This document shows, one piece after another, positions 1 to 9,030 of a DNA stretch of 64,000 nucleotides. The first letter of the stretch is position 1. Each line of letters starts with the position of its first letter. A model generated the notes under the pieces. The model saw nothing but the letters and a program-made list of their open reading frames with translations, was not told where the DNA came from and did not search any database. The stretch is from assembly GCA_016929775.1 (NCBI GenBank), contig JAFGIE010000216.1, forward strand, positions 25,909 through 89,908. Reading direction: 5' to 3'. The position numbers and the translations under genes are program-made. The stretch is from Anaerolineae bacterium (lineage in GTDB: Bacteria > Chloroflexota > Anaerolineae > JAFGEY01).

Positions 1-159
1 CTGCAAGCGTGCGGCACGAACGTGTGATGCATGGAAGTGTCGTTGTCTATGGTTCGGGGTCGAGCCAGGACGCCGGCGAGGCGCCGGCTCGACCTCGCGC
101 CTGGCGGTAGTGCGACCGCCGCCGGTGCGCTGCGTTGGAGACAACCAAGGAGCGAAGCG
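1..159. other. Upstream region of the ABC transporter operon
   Basis: No complete gene is visible. An inverted repeat (GTCGAGCC at 59-66 against GGCTCGAC at 86-93, with a G+C-rich middle) could form a hairpin ahead of the transporter ATPase. It may be the end of an upstream gene's transcript or a stem-loop between a binding-protein gene and the ATPase. The gene before it is outside the window. No convincing promoter was found here. Confidence 0.3.
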
Positions 160-1736
<1,577 letters not shown>

Positions 1737-1740
<4 letters not shown>

Positions 1741-3023
1741 GCACCGAGCCAGGTACATCGGAGCGCAGTACGGGCACGGACGAGCCCAAGCAGGGCATCC
1801 TCCGTGCGATGTTTGTGCGAAAGGGAGCCCTGCAGGGGATCGTGTTGCCCCTCCTGGCTGTCTTGACAGCCTTGGTGATTGGCGCCGTGATCGTGGTTGT
1901 GTCCGACCCCGACGTGTGGGCTGCGTGGCGCAATGTCGGCGAGGCTCCCCTGAGGGCGCTGTCGACGACCGGGCTCTCGATTGTGAACGCCTACTCGGCT
2001 CTCTTTCAGGGCGCGTTCGGCAGTCCGGTGCGCGTGGTCAACGGGATCGGTCGCCTGATACAGACGGGCGACGCGCGTCCACTGCTTGAGTCCTTGCGCC
2101 CGATCGGGGAGAGCCTGGTGATCGCGACGCCGTACATCTTTGCCGGGTTGGCTGTCGCGATCTCGTTCCGAGGCGGTCTCTTTAACATCGGGGCGGAGGG
2201 ACAGCTGTTCGTGGGTGGGCTCGCCTCAGTATGGGTCGGGTACGCCATCTCAGGGCTGCCGTGGTTCATCCACCTGCCGCTGGCGCTGTTGGCTGGGGCG
2301 CTCGCCGGCGCAGTGTGGGGTGCGATCCCGGGCTTGCTCAAGGCGCGCACGGGCGCGCACGAAGTGATCAACACGATCATGATGAACTATCTGGCGTTTC
2401 GCCTGACTGACTTTTTGCTGCAGGGCGGACCGATGGCGCGTCCGGATGGCCTGCCGATCACGCCCGAGATCCTGCCCAGTGCGTACCTGCCTGCGTTGCT
2501 CCCCCGTCCTGTGCGCTTGCACTGGGGGTTCTTTTTGGCGTTGGCGGCTGCGGGCGCGCTGTACTGGTTCCTGTGGAAGACGACGTATGGCCTCGAGATC
2601 CGGATGGTTGGCGCGAACGCGCGCGGCGCGCGATACGCCGGGGTGAGCATCACCCGCACGATCGTGCTGACGATGGCGCTCAGCGGCGCACTCGCAGGGC
2701 TTGCCGGGGCGAACCAGGTCTTGGGGCTGGACCATCGCATGGTGCGCAGCTTTTCCACAGGCTATGGGTTCGACTCGATCGCGCTGGCACTGCTGGGAAA
2801 CAGCCATCCGGTCGGCGTCGTGCTCGCCTCGCTGCTGTTCGGCTTTCTGCGCGGCGGGGCAGCGCGCATGCAGTCGGTGGCTGGCGTGCCGGTGGAGATG
2901 ATCCGGATCGTGCAAGGCGTGATCATCATTTTCATCGCCGCACCTGAGATCATCCGGCGTCTGTACCGACTACGACGGGTCGTGGCTGGGGAGACAGCGC
3001 ACATGAAGGGCTGGAGCTCATAG
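1737..3023 (+). CDS. ABC importer permease 1, nucleoside type (BPD_transp_2)
   Basis: A ~428-aa inner-membrane permease of the branched-chain/nucleoside permease family. It has a first membrane helix near residues 35-60, a periplasmic stretch, and then about eight more hydrophobic segments. The family motif GLFNIGAEGQ, found in NupP-like permeases, is clear. The likely start is TTG at 1737, overlapping the ATPase stop (TTGA) with AAGGAGG at 1725-1731 upstream. An ATG at 1809 is the alternative, but it has no good ribosome site. The stop is followed within 13 bases by the second permease, so the two are translated as a pair. It should form a heterodimer with that permease. Family assignment is firm; the nucleoside substrate is an inference. 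Confidence 0.88.
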
Positions 3024-3035
3024 GAGGTGTCCCCG

Positions 3036-4295
3036 ATGATGCAAGCAGACGAGACTACGGATGGCGGACGCTCGAGGCGGGCGATCGCTGTCGGTGTGCT
3101 CTTTGTCGTGGTGGGGCTGTTGATCGCGATACCGCTCACGCTCGGGACACGTGGGCAGCAGTCGACGTTCGCTCTAGCCAGTCAGCGCGGCGGCGTGGAG
3201 ATCCCGGGACCAGACCTCGTGCTACCGACGACCGCGTCCCTCTATGTACTCGGGGCGATCGTGGTCGTCGTCGGTGTGTGGCAGCTGGTGCGCGGTTTCC
3301 GGCGGACCAGTCTGACGGTAGTCGTCGTCGCTGCGACTGCGATCCTGGCGTTCCTGGTGTGGGCGAGCCGCGGGCAGTCCGTCAACCTGACGGGTATGTT
3401 GGTCAGCAGTGTGGTGAGAGCTACCCCGATCGCGCTCGCTGCCCTGGGCGGCATTTGGTGCGAGCGCGCTGGGGTCGTGAACATCGGGATCGAGGGAATG
3501 ATGCTCGTGGGCGCATTTCTGGCGGTAGTTGTCGCCAGCGCTACGGGCAGCATGCTGCTGGGTGTGCTCGGCGGCATCGTGGCGGGTGTCGCGTTTGCGG
3601 CGCTGCACGCCGTACTCGCGATCCGATATCGGGTCGACCAGGTGATCAGCGGCACAGGGATCATCATCCTTGCGCTGGGGCTGACGAGCTTTCTGCAACG
3701 CGCGGTGCTCAACGAGAATCCGGGACTGAACACACCCGGACCGGCGATCGCTGCGGTGGGCATCCCGGGGCTGTGGCGGATCCCGGTGCTTGGGCCCCTG
3801 CTTTTCAACCAGAGCCCGATCATCTATGCCCTGCTCGTACTGCTGGCGCTGACGCACGCAATCATGTACTACACACCGTGGGGCCTGCGGATACGCGCTG
3901 TGGGTGAGCATCCCCGGGCAGCGGACACGCTGGGGATCAACGTGCTCGCCATACGGTACGCCGCCGTGCTGATCGGAGGCGCGATCGCCGGGCTGGGCGG
4001 CGCCTACATCAGCATCGGCTCGGCAGGTCGCTTCAACGAGGGCATGACGGCGGGGAAGGGGTTCCTTGGCCTGGCGGCGATGATCTTTGGGAACTGGAAC
4101 GCGGGGGGCGCCCTCTTTGGCTCGCTTGTCTTTGGCTTCTTTGACTCGTGGCAGGAGAAATTGGCGATCCTGCAGGTCGGCGTGCCCCCCGACTTGCTCG
4201 GAATGGCGCCCTACCTGGCAACCATGGTGGTCCTGGCGGGCATCGTGGGCCGGGCACGCGCGCCCGCGGCGGATGGGGAGCCATACGAGCCGTAG
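3036..4295 (+). CDS. ABC importer permease 2, nucleoside type (BPD_transp_2)
   Basis: The second permease subunit, 419 aa, with an N-terminal helix (about residues 15-35), a 50-residue loop, and then about eight helices. It carries the family motif VVNIGIEGMMLVGAF, the partner of the GLFNIGAEGQ motif in permease 1. The start is the ATG at 3036, with AGGAGGT at 3022-3028 placed seven bases before it; a second ATG follows immediately. It ends the transporter set (ATPase-permease-permease). The hairpin at 4366-4391 lies about 70 bp downstream. The protein would form half of the transmembrane channel for nucleoside-like solutes. Confidence 0.88.
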   Translation: MMQADETTDGGRSRRAIAVGVLFVVVGLLIAIPLTLGTRGQQSTFALASQRGGVEIPGPDLVLPTTASLYVLGAIVVVVGVWQLVRGFRRTSLTVVVVAATAILAFLVWASRGQSVNLTGMLVSSVVRATPIALAALGGIWCERAGVVNIGIEGMMLVGAFLAVVVASATGSMLLGVLGGIVAGVAFAALHAVLAIRYRVDQVISGTGIIILALGLTSFLQRAVLNENPGLNTPGPAIAAVGIPGLWRIPVLGPLLFNQSPIIYALLVLLALTHAIMYYTPWGLRIRAVGEHPRAADTLGINVLAIRYAAVLIGGAIAGLGGAYISIGSAGRFNEGMTAGKGFLGLAAMIFGNWNAGGALFGSLVFGFFDSWQEKLAILQVGVPPDLLGMAPYLATMVVLAGIVGRARAPAADGEPYEP

Positions 4296-4365
4296 CGGTT
4301 CCCGCCTGACCCGGATCGGGTGGTGGGTTTGTACTCGGTGGAAGGGGAGCGCAGAGTTGGGGAGG

Positions 4366-4391
4366 CCTCGCTGCCTAGAAGGGCAGCGAGG
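4366..4391 (+). terminator. Perfect 10-bp hairpin between transporter and reductase genes
   Basis: CCTCGCTGCC (4366-4375) pairs perfectly with GGCAGCGAGG (4382-4391) across a 6-base loop. There is no T-run after it, so it is at best a weak or Rho-assisted terminator. It could instead stabilise the transporter mRNA or modulate translation of the gene starting 16 bases later. Confidence 0.45.
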
Positions 4392-4406
4392 ACGACTTGC
4401 AGCAGG

Positions 4407-5174
4407 ATGGAGCGCCCGGAGGCAACCATCGGCATCGAAGAGCGGGCGGCACTCGTCACAGGCGCTTCGAGGGGGATTGGGCGCGCGATCGCCGTGCAGC
4501 TCGCTGCCGCCGGCGCCGGTGTGGCGGTCAACTTTTTGCGGAACGAAGAGGCGGCGGCGGAAGTCGTGCGCGAGATCTGCGCGGCAGGTGGACGGGCAGT
4601 GGCGGTGCAGGCGGACGTGCGAGAGGACGAGCAAGTACGGGCGATGGTCGCACAGGTTGAAGGTGCCCTTGGACCTGTGGGCGTGCTCGTGAACAACGCG
4701 GGCATTGCCCGGGACGCTCTCCTGGCGCGCATGACGGCAGAAGAGTGGGCAGACGTGATCGCCACGAACCTGACGGGAGCCTTTCACTGCAGCAAGGCGG
4801 TCCTCCGCGGGATGATGCGCCGGCGGTGGGGCAGGATCGTCAACGTCACGTCCGTCGCCGGGTTGGCGGGGAACGCGGGGCAGGCCAACTATGCTGCGGC
4901 GAAGGCTGGCTTGGTCGGCTTGACCCGCGCCATGGCGCGAGAGGTGGCGTCGCGCCACATCACGGTCAACGCCGTGGCACCAGGCTTTGTCGAGACTGAC
5001 CTGACAGCGGGCTTGCTTCCCGAGTGGCGGGCACAGGCGCTGGCAGCCACGCCAGTGGGCCGGTTCGGGACCGCGAGTGAAGTCGCTCACGCAGTCGTGT
5101 TCCTGGCGTCTGAGGAGGCGGCGTACATCACCGGACAGGTGCTCTCCGTGGATGGCGGACTGGGGATGCGGTAG
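4407..5174 (+). CDS. fabG: 3-oxoacyl-ACP reductase-like short-chain dehydrogenase (FabG type)
   Basis: A 255-aa NAD(P)H-dependent reductase expected to reduce 3-ketoacyl thioesters to 3-hydroxyacyl thioesters in the cytoplasm. Visible motifs are the nucleotide loop TGASRGIG (residues 18-25), NNAG (96-99), the Asn of the tetrad (N121), catalytic Ser149, and the YAAAK pair (Y162, K166). It ends in the usual TGQVLSVDGGLGM. Length fits FabG. The ATG at 4407 fits the family N-terminus but has a poor ribosome site (AGCAGG directly before it); in-frame GTG codons exist upstream at 4320 and 4338. A MaoC-like hydratase follows 14 bp later, so the pair may carry out reduction and (de)hydration of the same acyl intermediate. 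Many SDRs look like FabG, so the true substrate is uncertain. Confidence 0.85.
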   Translation: MERPEATIGIEERAALVTGASRGIGRAIAVQLAAAGAGVAVNFLRNEEAAAEVVREICAAGGRAVAVQADVREDEQVRAMVAQVEGALGPVGVLVNNAGIARDALLARMTAEEWADVIATNLTGAFHCSKAVLRGMMRRRWGRIVNVTSVAGLAGNAGQANYAAAKAGLVGLTRAMAREVASRHITVNAVAPGFVETDLTAGLLPEWRAQALAATPVGRFGTASEVAHAVVFLASEEAAYITGQVLSVDGGLGMR

Positions 5175-5188
5175 CCGGGGGCACGCAG

Positions 5189-5650
5189 ATGGACCAAGAG
5201 CGGCAGGGGTCGTCGTTCGAGTCGTTCGCAGTGGGACAGGCGTTCACCACTGCGGGGCGGACGATCACCGAGGCAGAGATCGTCGCCTTTGCGGGCCTGT
5301 CGGGTGACTATAACCCGCTGCACACTGATGCCACGTATGCGGCGCAGGGCCCCTATGGGCGTCGAGTCGCGCACGGTCTGCTGATCCTGTCTGTCGCGAC
5401 GGGGCTCGTCGCACGTCTGGGGTGGTTCGAGCGGTCGGTGCTCGCCTTCCGCGAACTCCGCTGCAAGTTCCGGAAGCCCGTGTTTGCTGGCGATACGGTC
5501 CGCGTCAGGATCGAGGTGGTACGGACGCGCGTGCTTGCGCGCGTCGAGGCAGGTATGGTCGAACTGGACGTGCGCGTCTCCAACCAGGACGATGAACTGG
5601 TGCTCTCGAGCGAGTGGAGTGTGCTGATGCGGAGCGGTGGCGAGGGCTAG
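5189..5650 (+). CDS. MaoC-like (R)-specific enoyl hydratase, hot-dog fold
   Basis: A 153-aa single hot-dog protein of the MaoC/PhaJ type. The hydratase motif is SGDYNPLHTD, with the catalytic Asp40 and His45 in the D-x-N-P-x-H arrangement. The GRRVAHGLL stretch that follows is typical of the family. It would interconvert trans-2-enoyl and (R)-3-hydroxyacyl thioesters. It follows the FabG-like gene by 14 bp, which supports a shared pathway (fatty acid synthesis or modification, or hydroxyalkanoate supply). The start is the ATG at 5189; no strong ribosome site is present, so it is probably coupled to the upstream gene. Confidence 0.85.
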   Translation: MDQERQGSSFESFAVGQAFTTAGRTITEAEIVAFAGLSGDYNPLHTDATYAAQGPYGRRVAHGLLILSVATGLVARLGWFERSVLAFRELRCKFRKPVFAGDTVRVRIEVVRTRVLARVEAGMVELDVRVSNQDDELVLSSEWSVLMRSGGEG

Positions 5651-5682
5651 CGCGCGCCGCGCACGAAGGAAGGGAGCAAGAG

Positions 5683-6318
5683 ATGGGCGTCAAGCTGCTA
5701 GAAGGAATGCGGTGGCTCGGACACGATAGCTTTGTGTACGAGGGCGAGGTCACGATCTACTTTGATCCGTGGCGGCTGTCGGGCGAACTGCCTGAGGCGG
5801 ATCTGATCCTGGTTAGCCACGAGCACGGTGACCACTGTTCACCTGAGGACGTCGCGAAAGTGTCTGGAGCCGCGACCGTGGTCGTGGCAAACGTGGGCGC
5901 CGCGCCTCAGCTCAAAGGCGACGTGCGCGTGCTGCGACCAGGTGAAGAGCTCACGGTCGGACGCGTCAGGGTGGCTGCGGTGCCTGCCTACAACGTGGAC
6001 AAGTTTCGGGCGCCAGGTGTCCCGTTCCATCCCAAGGAAGCGCAGCACAATGGGTACGTGGTGAACATCGAGGGGGAACGGCTCTACTTTGCCGGCGATA
6101 CGGATCACATCCCCGAGATGGCAGAGATCGAGTGCGACGTCGCGCTGCTTCCGGTGAGCGGCAAGTACGTGATGACGGCGGAGGAAGCCGCCGAGGCTGC
6201 GCGTACGATCGGACCGCGCGCGGCGGTACCGATGCACTACGGCGCCGGTGTCGTGGGTACCAAGAGTGACGCCGAGCGGTTCAAGGCGCTGTACGCGGGC
6301 AACGTCGTGCTCTTTTAG
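5683..6318 (+). CDS. UlaG/YtkL-like metallo-beta-lactamase-fold hydrolase
   Basis: A 211-aa soluble metal-dependent hydrolase. The metal motif HEHGDH spans residues 46-51, a second metal-binding aspartate lies in YFAGDTDH, and a late histidine in PMHYG. It begins with the (M)RWLGHDSF pattern seen in the UlaG-like/UPF0173 group. These proteins act on lactones, phosphodiesters or unknown substrates, so no specific reaction is claimed. The ATG at 5683 has AAGGAAGGGA upstream. It is the last gene of the rightward run. The next gene converges on it across the hairpin at 6336-6371. Confidence 0.82.
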   Translation: MGVKLLEGMRWLGHDSFVYEGEVTIYFDPWRLSGELPEADLILVSHEHGDHCSPEDVAKVSGAATVVVANVGAAPQLKGDVRVLRPGEELTVGRVRVAAVPAYNVDKFRAPGVPFHPKEAQHNGYVVNIEGERLYFAGDTDHIPEMAEIECDVALLPVSGKYVMTAEEAAEAARTIGPRAAVPMHYGAGVVGTKSDAERFKALYAGNVVLF

Positions 6319-6335
6319 CCCGCGCGGTTGAAAAG

Positions 6336-6371
6336 CACACGAGAGCGACCGGCGGACGTCGCTCTCGTGTG
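6336..6371 (-). terminator. 14-bp hairpin terminator between convergent genes
   Basis: CACACGAGAGCGAC (6336-6349) pairs perfectly with GTCGCTCTCGTGTG (6358-6371). Read leftward it is followed by CTTTTC, so it best serves the SWIM gene on the minus strand. It may also stop rightward transcripts from the hydrolase. Confidence 0.75.
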
Positions 6372-6401
6372 AGTACAGCCTGTGCGGGCTTGCCAAAGCC
6401 G

Positions 6402-6656
6402 CTAGTTCACTGCCGCCTTTTCTCCGACCGGGCGGAGCATCTCGCCCAGGACGCGCTCCATCGCCATCGTATGACTGCACACCCCGTGTGAGGCAAAGTA
6501 GCTACATTCGCACTGCCACTGCCCCTGATCGTAGCTGACTATGTGGTCGTGGTTGTCGCCGTGGAGGATCACTGTGAACTGCCGGAACTCGATTCGGTCG
6601 CGCTCCTCCGCGTACTGTTTGGCCTTCTGGATCTTGCCGATCATCCCTGAATCCAT
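6402..6656 (-). CDS. Small SWIM zinc-finger protein
   Basis: An 84-aa protein. Its C-terminal half holds a SWIM motif, C49-E-C51 ... C60-S-H62 (CxCx8CxH), preceded by a strand-rich stretch (FTVILHGDNHDHIVSYDQGQWQCEC) expected to form the zinc-binding fold. SWIM domains bind DNA or proteins; here there is no attached helicase or transposase, so the function is unknown. The ATG at 6656 has AAGGAGGG seven bases upstream. A longer reading with 45 extra codons runs through the terminator hairpin and is rejected. A strong promoter (6818-6846) and an intrinsic terminator (6702-6731) both lie ahead of the start, so expression is probably controlled by attenuation. Confidence 0.78.
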   Translation of the reverse strand: MDSGMIGKIQKAKQYAEERDRIEFRQFTVILHGDNHDHIVSYDQGQWQCECSYFASHGVCSHTMAMERVLGEMLRPVGEKAAVN

Positions 6657-6689
6657 CCAGATCCCTCCTTTTCGTGAATGCACAACCAT

Positions 6690-6731
6690 CACCAAACAAA
6701 AGACACCAGGACATGATTCTGCCCTGGTGTC
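6690..6731 (-). terminator. Intrinsic terminator inside the SWIM-gene leader (attenuator-like)
   Basis: GACACCAGG and CCTGGTGTC (6723-6731 and 6702-6710) form a 9-bp stem. Read leftward it is followed by TTTTGTTTGG. It lies downstream of the promoter at 6818-6846 but about 45 bases before the SWIM start. It could also end the htpG transcript. Having its own promoter ahead of it makes an attenuator role plausible. Confidence 0.7.
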
Positions 6732-6817
6732 AGGGGTATGAGCCTGCTTGGACGTACGCAAACGCCATTGGGCCTCCCATGCCGCCGGCACAAGCGTCCA
6801 GCGGTCACTTTGACCCT

Positions 6818-6846
6818 AGTATACGCCTGTCGCAGTGATTTGTCAA
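6818..6846 (-). promoter_or_regulatory. Consensus promoter for the SWIM gene
   Basis: On the minus strand, TTGACA (6841-6846) and TATACT (6818-6823) are separated by exactly 17 bp. The predicted transcript starts near 6811 and carries a ~155-base leader. The leader contains a possible closing stem (CGTCCA 6795-6800 with TGGACG 6749-6754) and then the terminator at 6702-6731. Confidence 0.8.
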
Positions 6847-6932
6847 CAGGCTTTTGCCCTCCGATTCCCATACGCAGGTACGGTTCTCGGCTCGGTCGAC
6901 GGGTGGGACCAGGCTCGCGCGAAGCTCGCGTC

Positions 6933-8834
6933 TCACGTCTCCGACGCCTCGTCCTCGGTCGCCCGCGGTTGAGCGCGCGCGTTGACTGCCGCCTCCATCA
7001 GCGCCTCCAGGCGCTGGACCATGTCCGCTGGGCTGGGATGGGTCCCTTCCAGCAGGAGCTGGTTGTCGTACAACTGCTCGATGGTCAGGTCGATCGCGGG
7101 GTCAGCCGGGAGTTGGGCGATCGCAGCGACCAGACCGCGGATCAGCGGGTGCCGCCGGTTGACCTCGAGGATGCGGGCAGGCGTCTCGAACTCTTCATTC
7201 AGGAGCCGGTACACCCGCTGGACATCGCGCCCTGCTGCGCCCTCTGGGACCACCAGCCGACAGGGACTGTCGCGCAACACCTTCGACTCCCGCACCTCAG
7301 CTACCTTCTCGCCTAGAACGCGCATCGCACGGGCGATCAGCGGCTGCAGGTCACCCTCGGACGTGTCCTCTTGCTGCGGTGGTTCACGCATATCTGGCAG
7401 CTCGAGAGATGGGTCGTCCGCGCTGTGCAGCGGCTTTCCGTCGAACTCGCGGAGCGCCATCACCAGAAAGCTGTCGATGGCGTCGACCAGGTAAAGAACC
7501 TCGAGGTCGTTGGACCGGAAGTAGTCGAGATGCGGGCTGCGCTCGATCGACTCAATGCTCTCCCCGGTCAGGTAATAGATCGCCGTCTGTTCGGCGGGCA
7601 TGCGTTCGACGTAGCTCTTGAGCGAGGTACGCCCAGCCTTGCCATCGCGGACTGTGAACGAGGAGTGGAAGCGCAGCAGGGGAAGCAGGTCCTGCTGACC
7701 TACCATATCCGTGGCGACCCCTTCCTTGACAAAGATACCGAACTCGTCCCAGAAGCGCGCGTACTTGTCGGCATCGGCTTCAGCCAGGTCCGCGAGCTCG
7801 CGCACGACCTTGCCGACGAGTGCCTTCTGAATGCGGCGCACCGCTGGGTTCCGCTGCACCGTTTCCCTCGACACGTTAAGGGGAAGGTCCTCTGACTCGA
7901 TGACGCCTTCGAGGAAGCGGAAGTAGTTCGGCAACATCTCCTTGTTGTGCTCTTGGATCAGCACGCCCCTGGCATACAGCCGCAGGCCATAGTCGGCGTT
8001 GAGGGTGAGGAGGCTCCTGTCCCGGCGGCTGGGCACGTACAGTATGCTGCGTATGTCGACGGGTACGTCCGCCGTCATCGCGATGTGCAGGATCGGCGCC
8101 TCGGTGTCATGCGTCAGGTACCTGTAGAACTCGTCATACGCCTCTTGTTCGACCTGCTGGGACGGTTCCCGCCAGAGCGGCTTCTGCCGGTTGATCGCGC
8201 GATCCCCGATGTAGATCGGAAAGGGCACGAACTCTGAATGCCGCTTGACGGTTTGCTCGAGGCGCCACTCGCTCGCAAAAGCGCTCTCTTCTTCCGTCAA
8301 GTGGACCACGACATCCGTGCCACGGGTCGCCTTTTCCGCGGGCCCGACCTGGTAGCTGGCGCTGCCATCCGAGATCCACTCACAGGCGTCTGCATCGGGC
8401 CTGTAGGATCGGGAAACGACGCGCACCTTGCCGGCAACCATAAAGGCGGAATAGAATCCCACGCCGAATTGCCCGATCATCTCGATCGGCGGTCGTTCCT
8501 GCGCGTCCATCTCTTGTACGCGCCGCACAAAGGACGCCGCGCCCGATTGGGCGATCGTCCCCAGGTTCTGTACCAGCTCATCGCGCGTCATCCCGATCCC
8601 GGTGTCCGAAACCGTGATCGTCTTGGCCTCTGCGTCGAACGAGAGACGGATCGCGAGCTCGACGTCTGGGTCGTGGACTTCGCGGTTCGTGAGCATCTCG
8701 AACTGCACCCGGTTCAGCGCGTCGACAGCGTTCGAGATCAGCTCACGCAAAAAGATCTCTCGATCCGTGTAGAGCGAGTGCACCAGGATGCTCAGCAGCT
8801 GCTGGATCTCTGCCTTGAACTCGTGTTGTTCCAT
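6933..8834 (-). CDS. htpG: Molecular chaperone HtpG (Hsp90)
   Basis: A 633-aa cytoplasmic ATP-dependent chaperone of normal HtpG length. The N-terminal GHKL ATPase domain shows FLRELISNAVDAL, VSDTGIGMT and GQFGVGFYSAF. The middle domain contains the SEDLPLNVSRE(T)xQ pattern, and a C-terminal dimerisation region follows. The ATG at 8834 has GGGAGG nine bases upstream. A perfect consensus promoter lies at 8868-8896. No CIRCE element is visible, so heat control by HrcA is not supported here. The gene is divergent from the glycosyltransferase at 9031. Confidence 0.96.
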   Translation of the reverse strand: MEQHEFKAEIQQLLSILVHSLYTDREIFLRELISNAVDALNRVQFEMLTNREVHDPDVELAIRLSFDAEAKTITVSDTGIGMTRDELVQNLGTIAQSGAASFVRRVQEMDAQERPPIEMIGQFGVGFYSAFMVAGKVRVVSRSYRPDADACEWISDGSASYQVGPAEKATRGTDVVVHLTEEESAFASEWRLEQTVKRHSEFVPFPIYIGDRAINRQKPLWREPSQQVEQEAYDEFYRYLTHDTEAPILHIAMTADVPVDIRSILYVPSRRDRSLLTLNADYGLRLYARGVLIQEHNKEMLPNYFRFLEGVIESEDLPLNVSRETVQRNPAVRRIQKALVGKVVRELADLAEADADKYARFWDEFGIFVKEGVATDMVGQQDLLPLLRFHSSFTVRDGKAGRTSLKSYVERMPAEQTAIYYLTGESIESIERSPHLDYFRSNDLEVLYLVDAIDSFLVMALREFDGKPLHSADDPSLELPDMREPPQQEDTSEGDLQPLIARAMRVLGEKVAEVRESKVLRDSPCRLVVPEGAAGRDVQRVYRLLNEEFETPARILEVNRRHPLIRGLVAAIAQLPADPAIDLTIEQLYDNQLLLEGTHPSPADMVQRLEALMEAAVNARAQPRATEDEASET

Positions 8835-8867
8835 CTGTTCCTCCCGGTCTCAGTCTGTGGCGACCCG

Positions 8868-8896
8868 ATTATACTCACGTACTTGTGGCGTGTCAA
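8868..8896 (-). promoter_or_regulatory. Perfect consensus promoter of htpG
   Basis: Reading leftward, TTGACA (8891-8896), a 17-bp spacer and TATAAT (8868-8873) match the sigma-70 consensus at all twelve positions. It sits about 35 bases upstream of the htpG start. Confidence 0.88.
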
Positions 8897-8908
8897 CGCG
8901 TCTGTCAG

Positions 8909-8937
8909 TTGCTCGCCCACTACAGGCATGCTATACT
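8909..8937 (+). promoter_or_regulatory. Probable promoter of the glycosyltransferase gene
   Basis: TTGCTC (8909-8914), a 17-bp spacer and TATACT (8932-8937). The -10 is good and the -35 weak. It is divergent from the htpG promoter, 12 bp away from it, so the two may compete for polymerase. Confidence 0.55.
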
Positions 8938-9030
8938 GGCTTTCCCGCTGGGGGAGCGCGGCGCGAGGCGACTCGCGCACCAGGTCGCCCCGCCACCTTT
9001 GGGCAGGGCTATGTCGAACGGCTGTCACTT

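Noticed and set aside
3222..5090. 622-codon open frame on the minus strand
   Set aside because: It lies opposite the second permease and the FabG-like gene, both with clear motifs. Its product is His/Arg/Gln-rich with no recognisable domain, as expected for a shadow frame in G+C-rich DNA.
6657..6791. N-terminal extension of the SWIM protein or a leader peptide in its leader
   Set aside because: The frame reads through the terminator stem and T-tail with no ribosome site. A 16-codon frame starting at an ATG near 6780 is possible but has no repeated regulatory codon.
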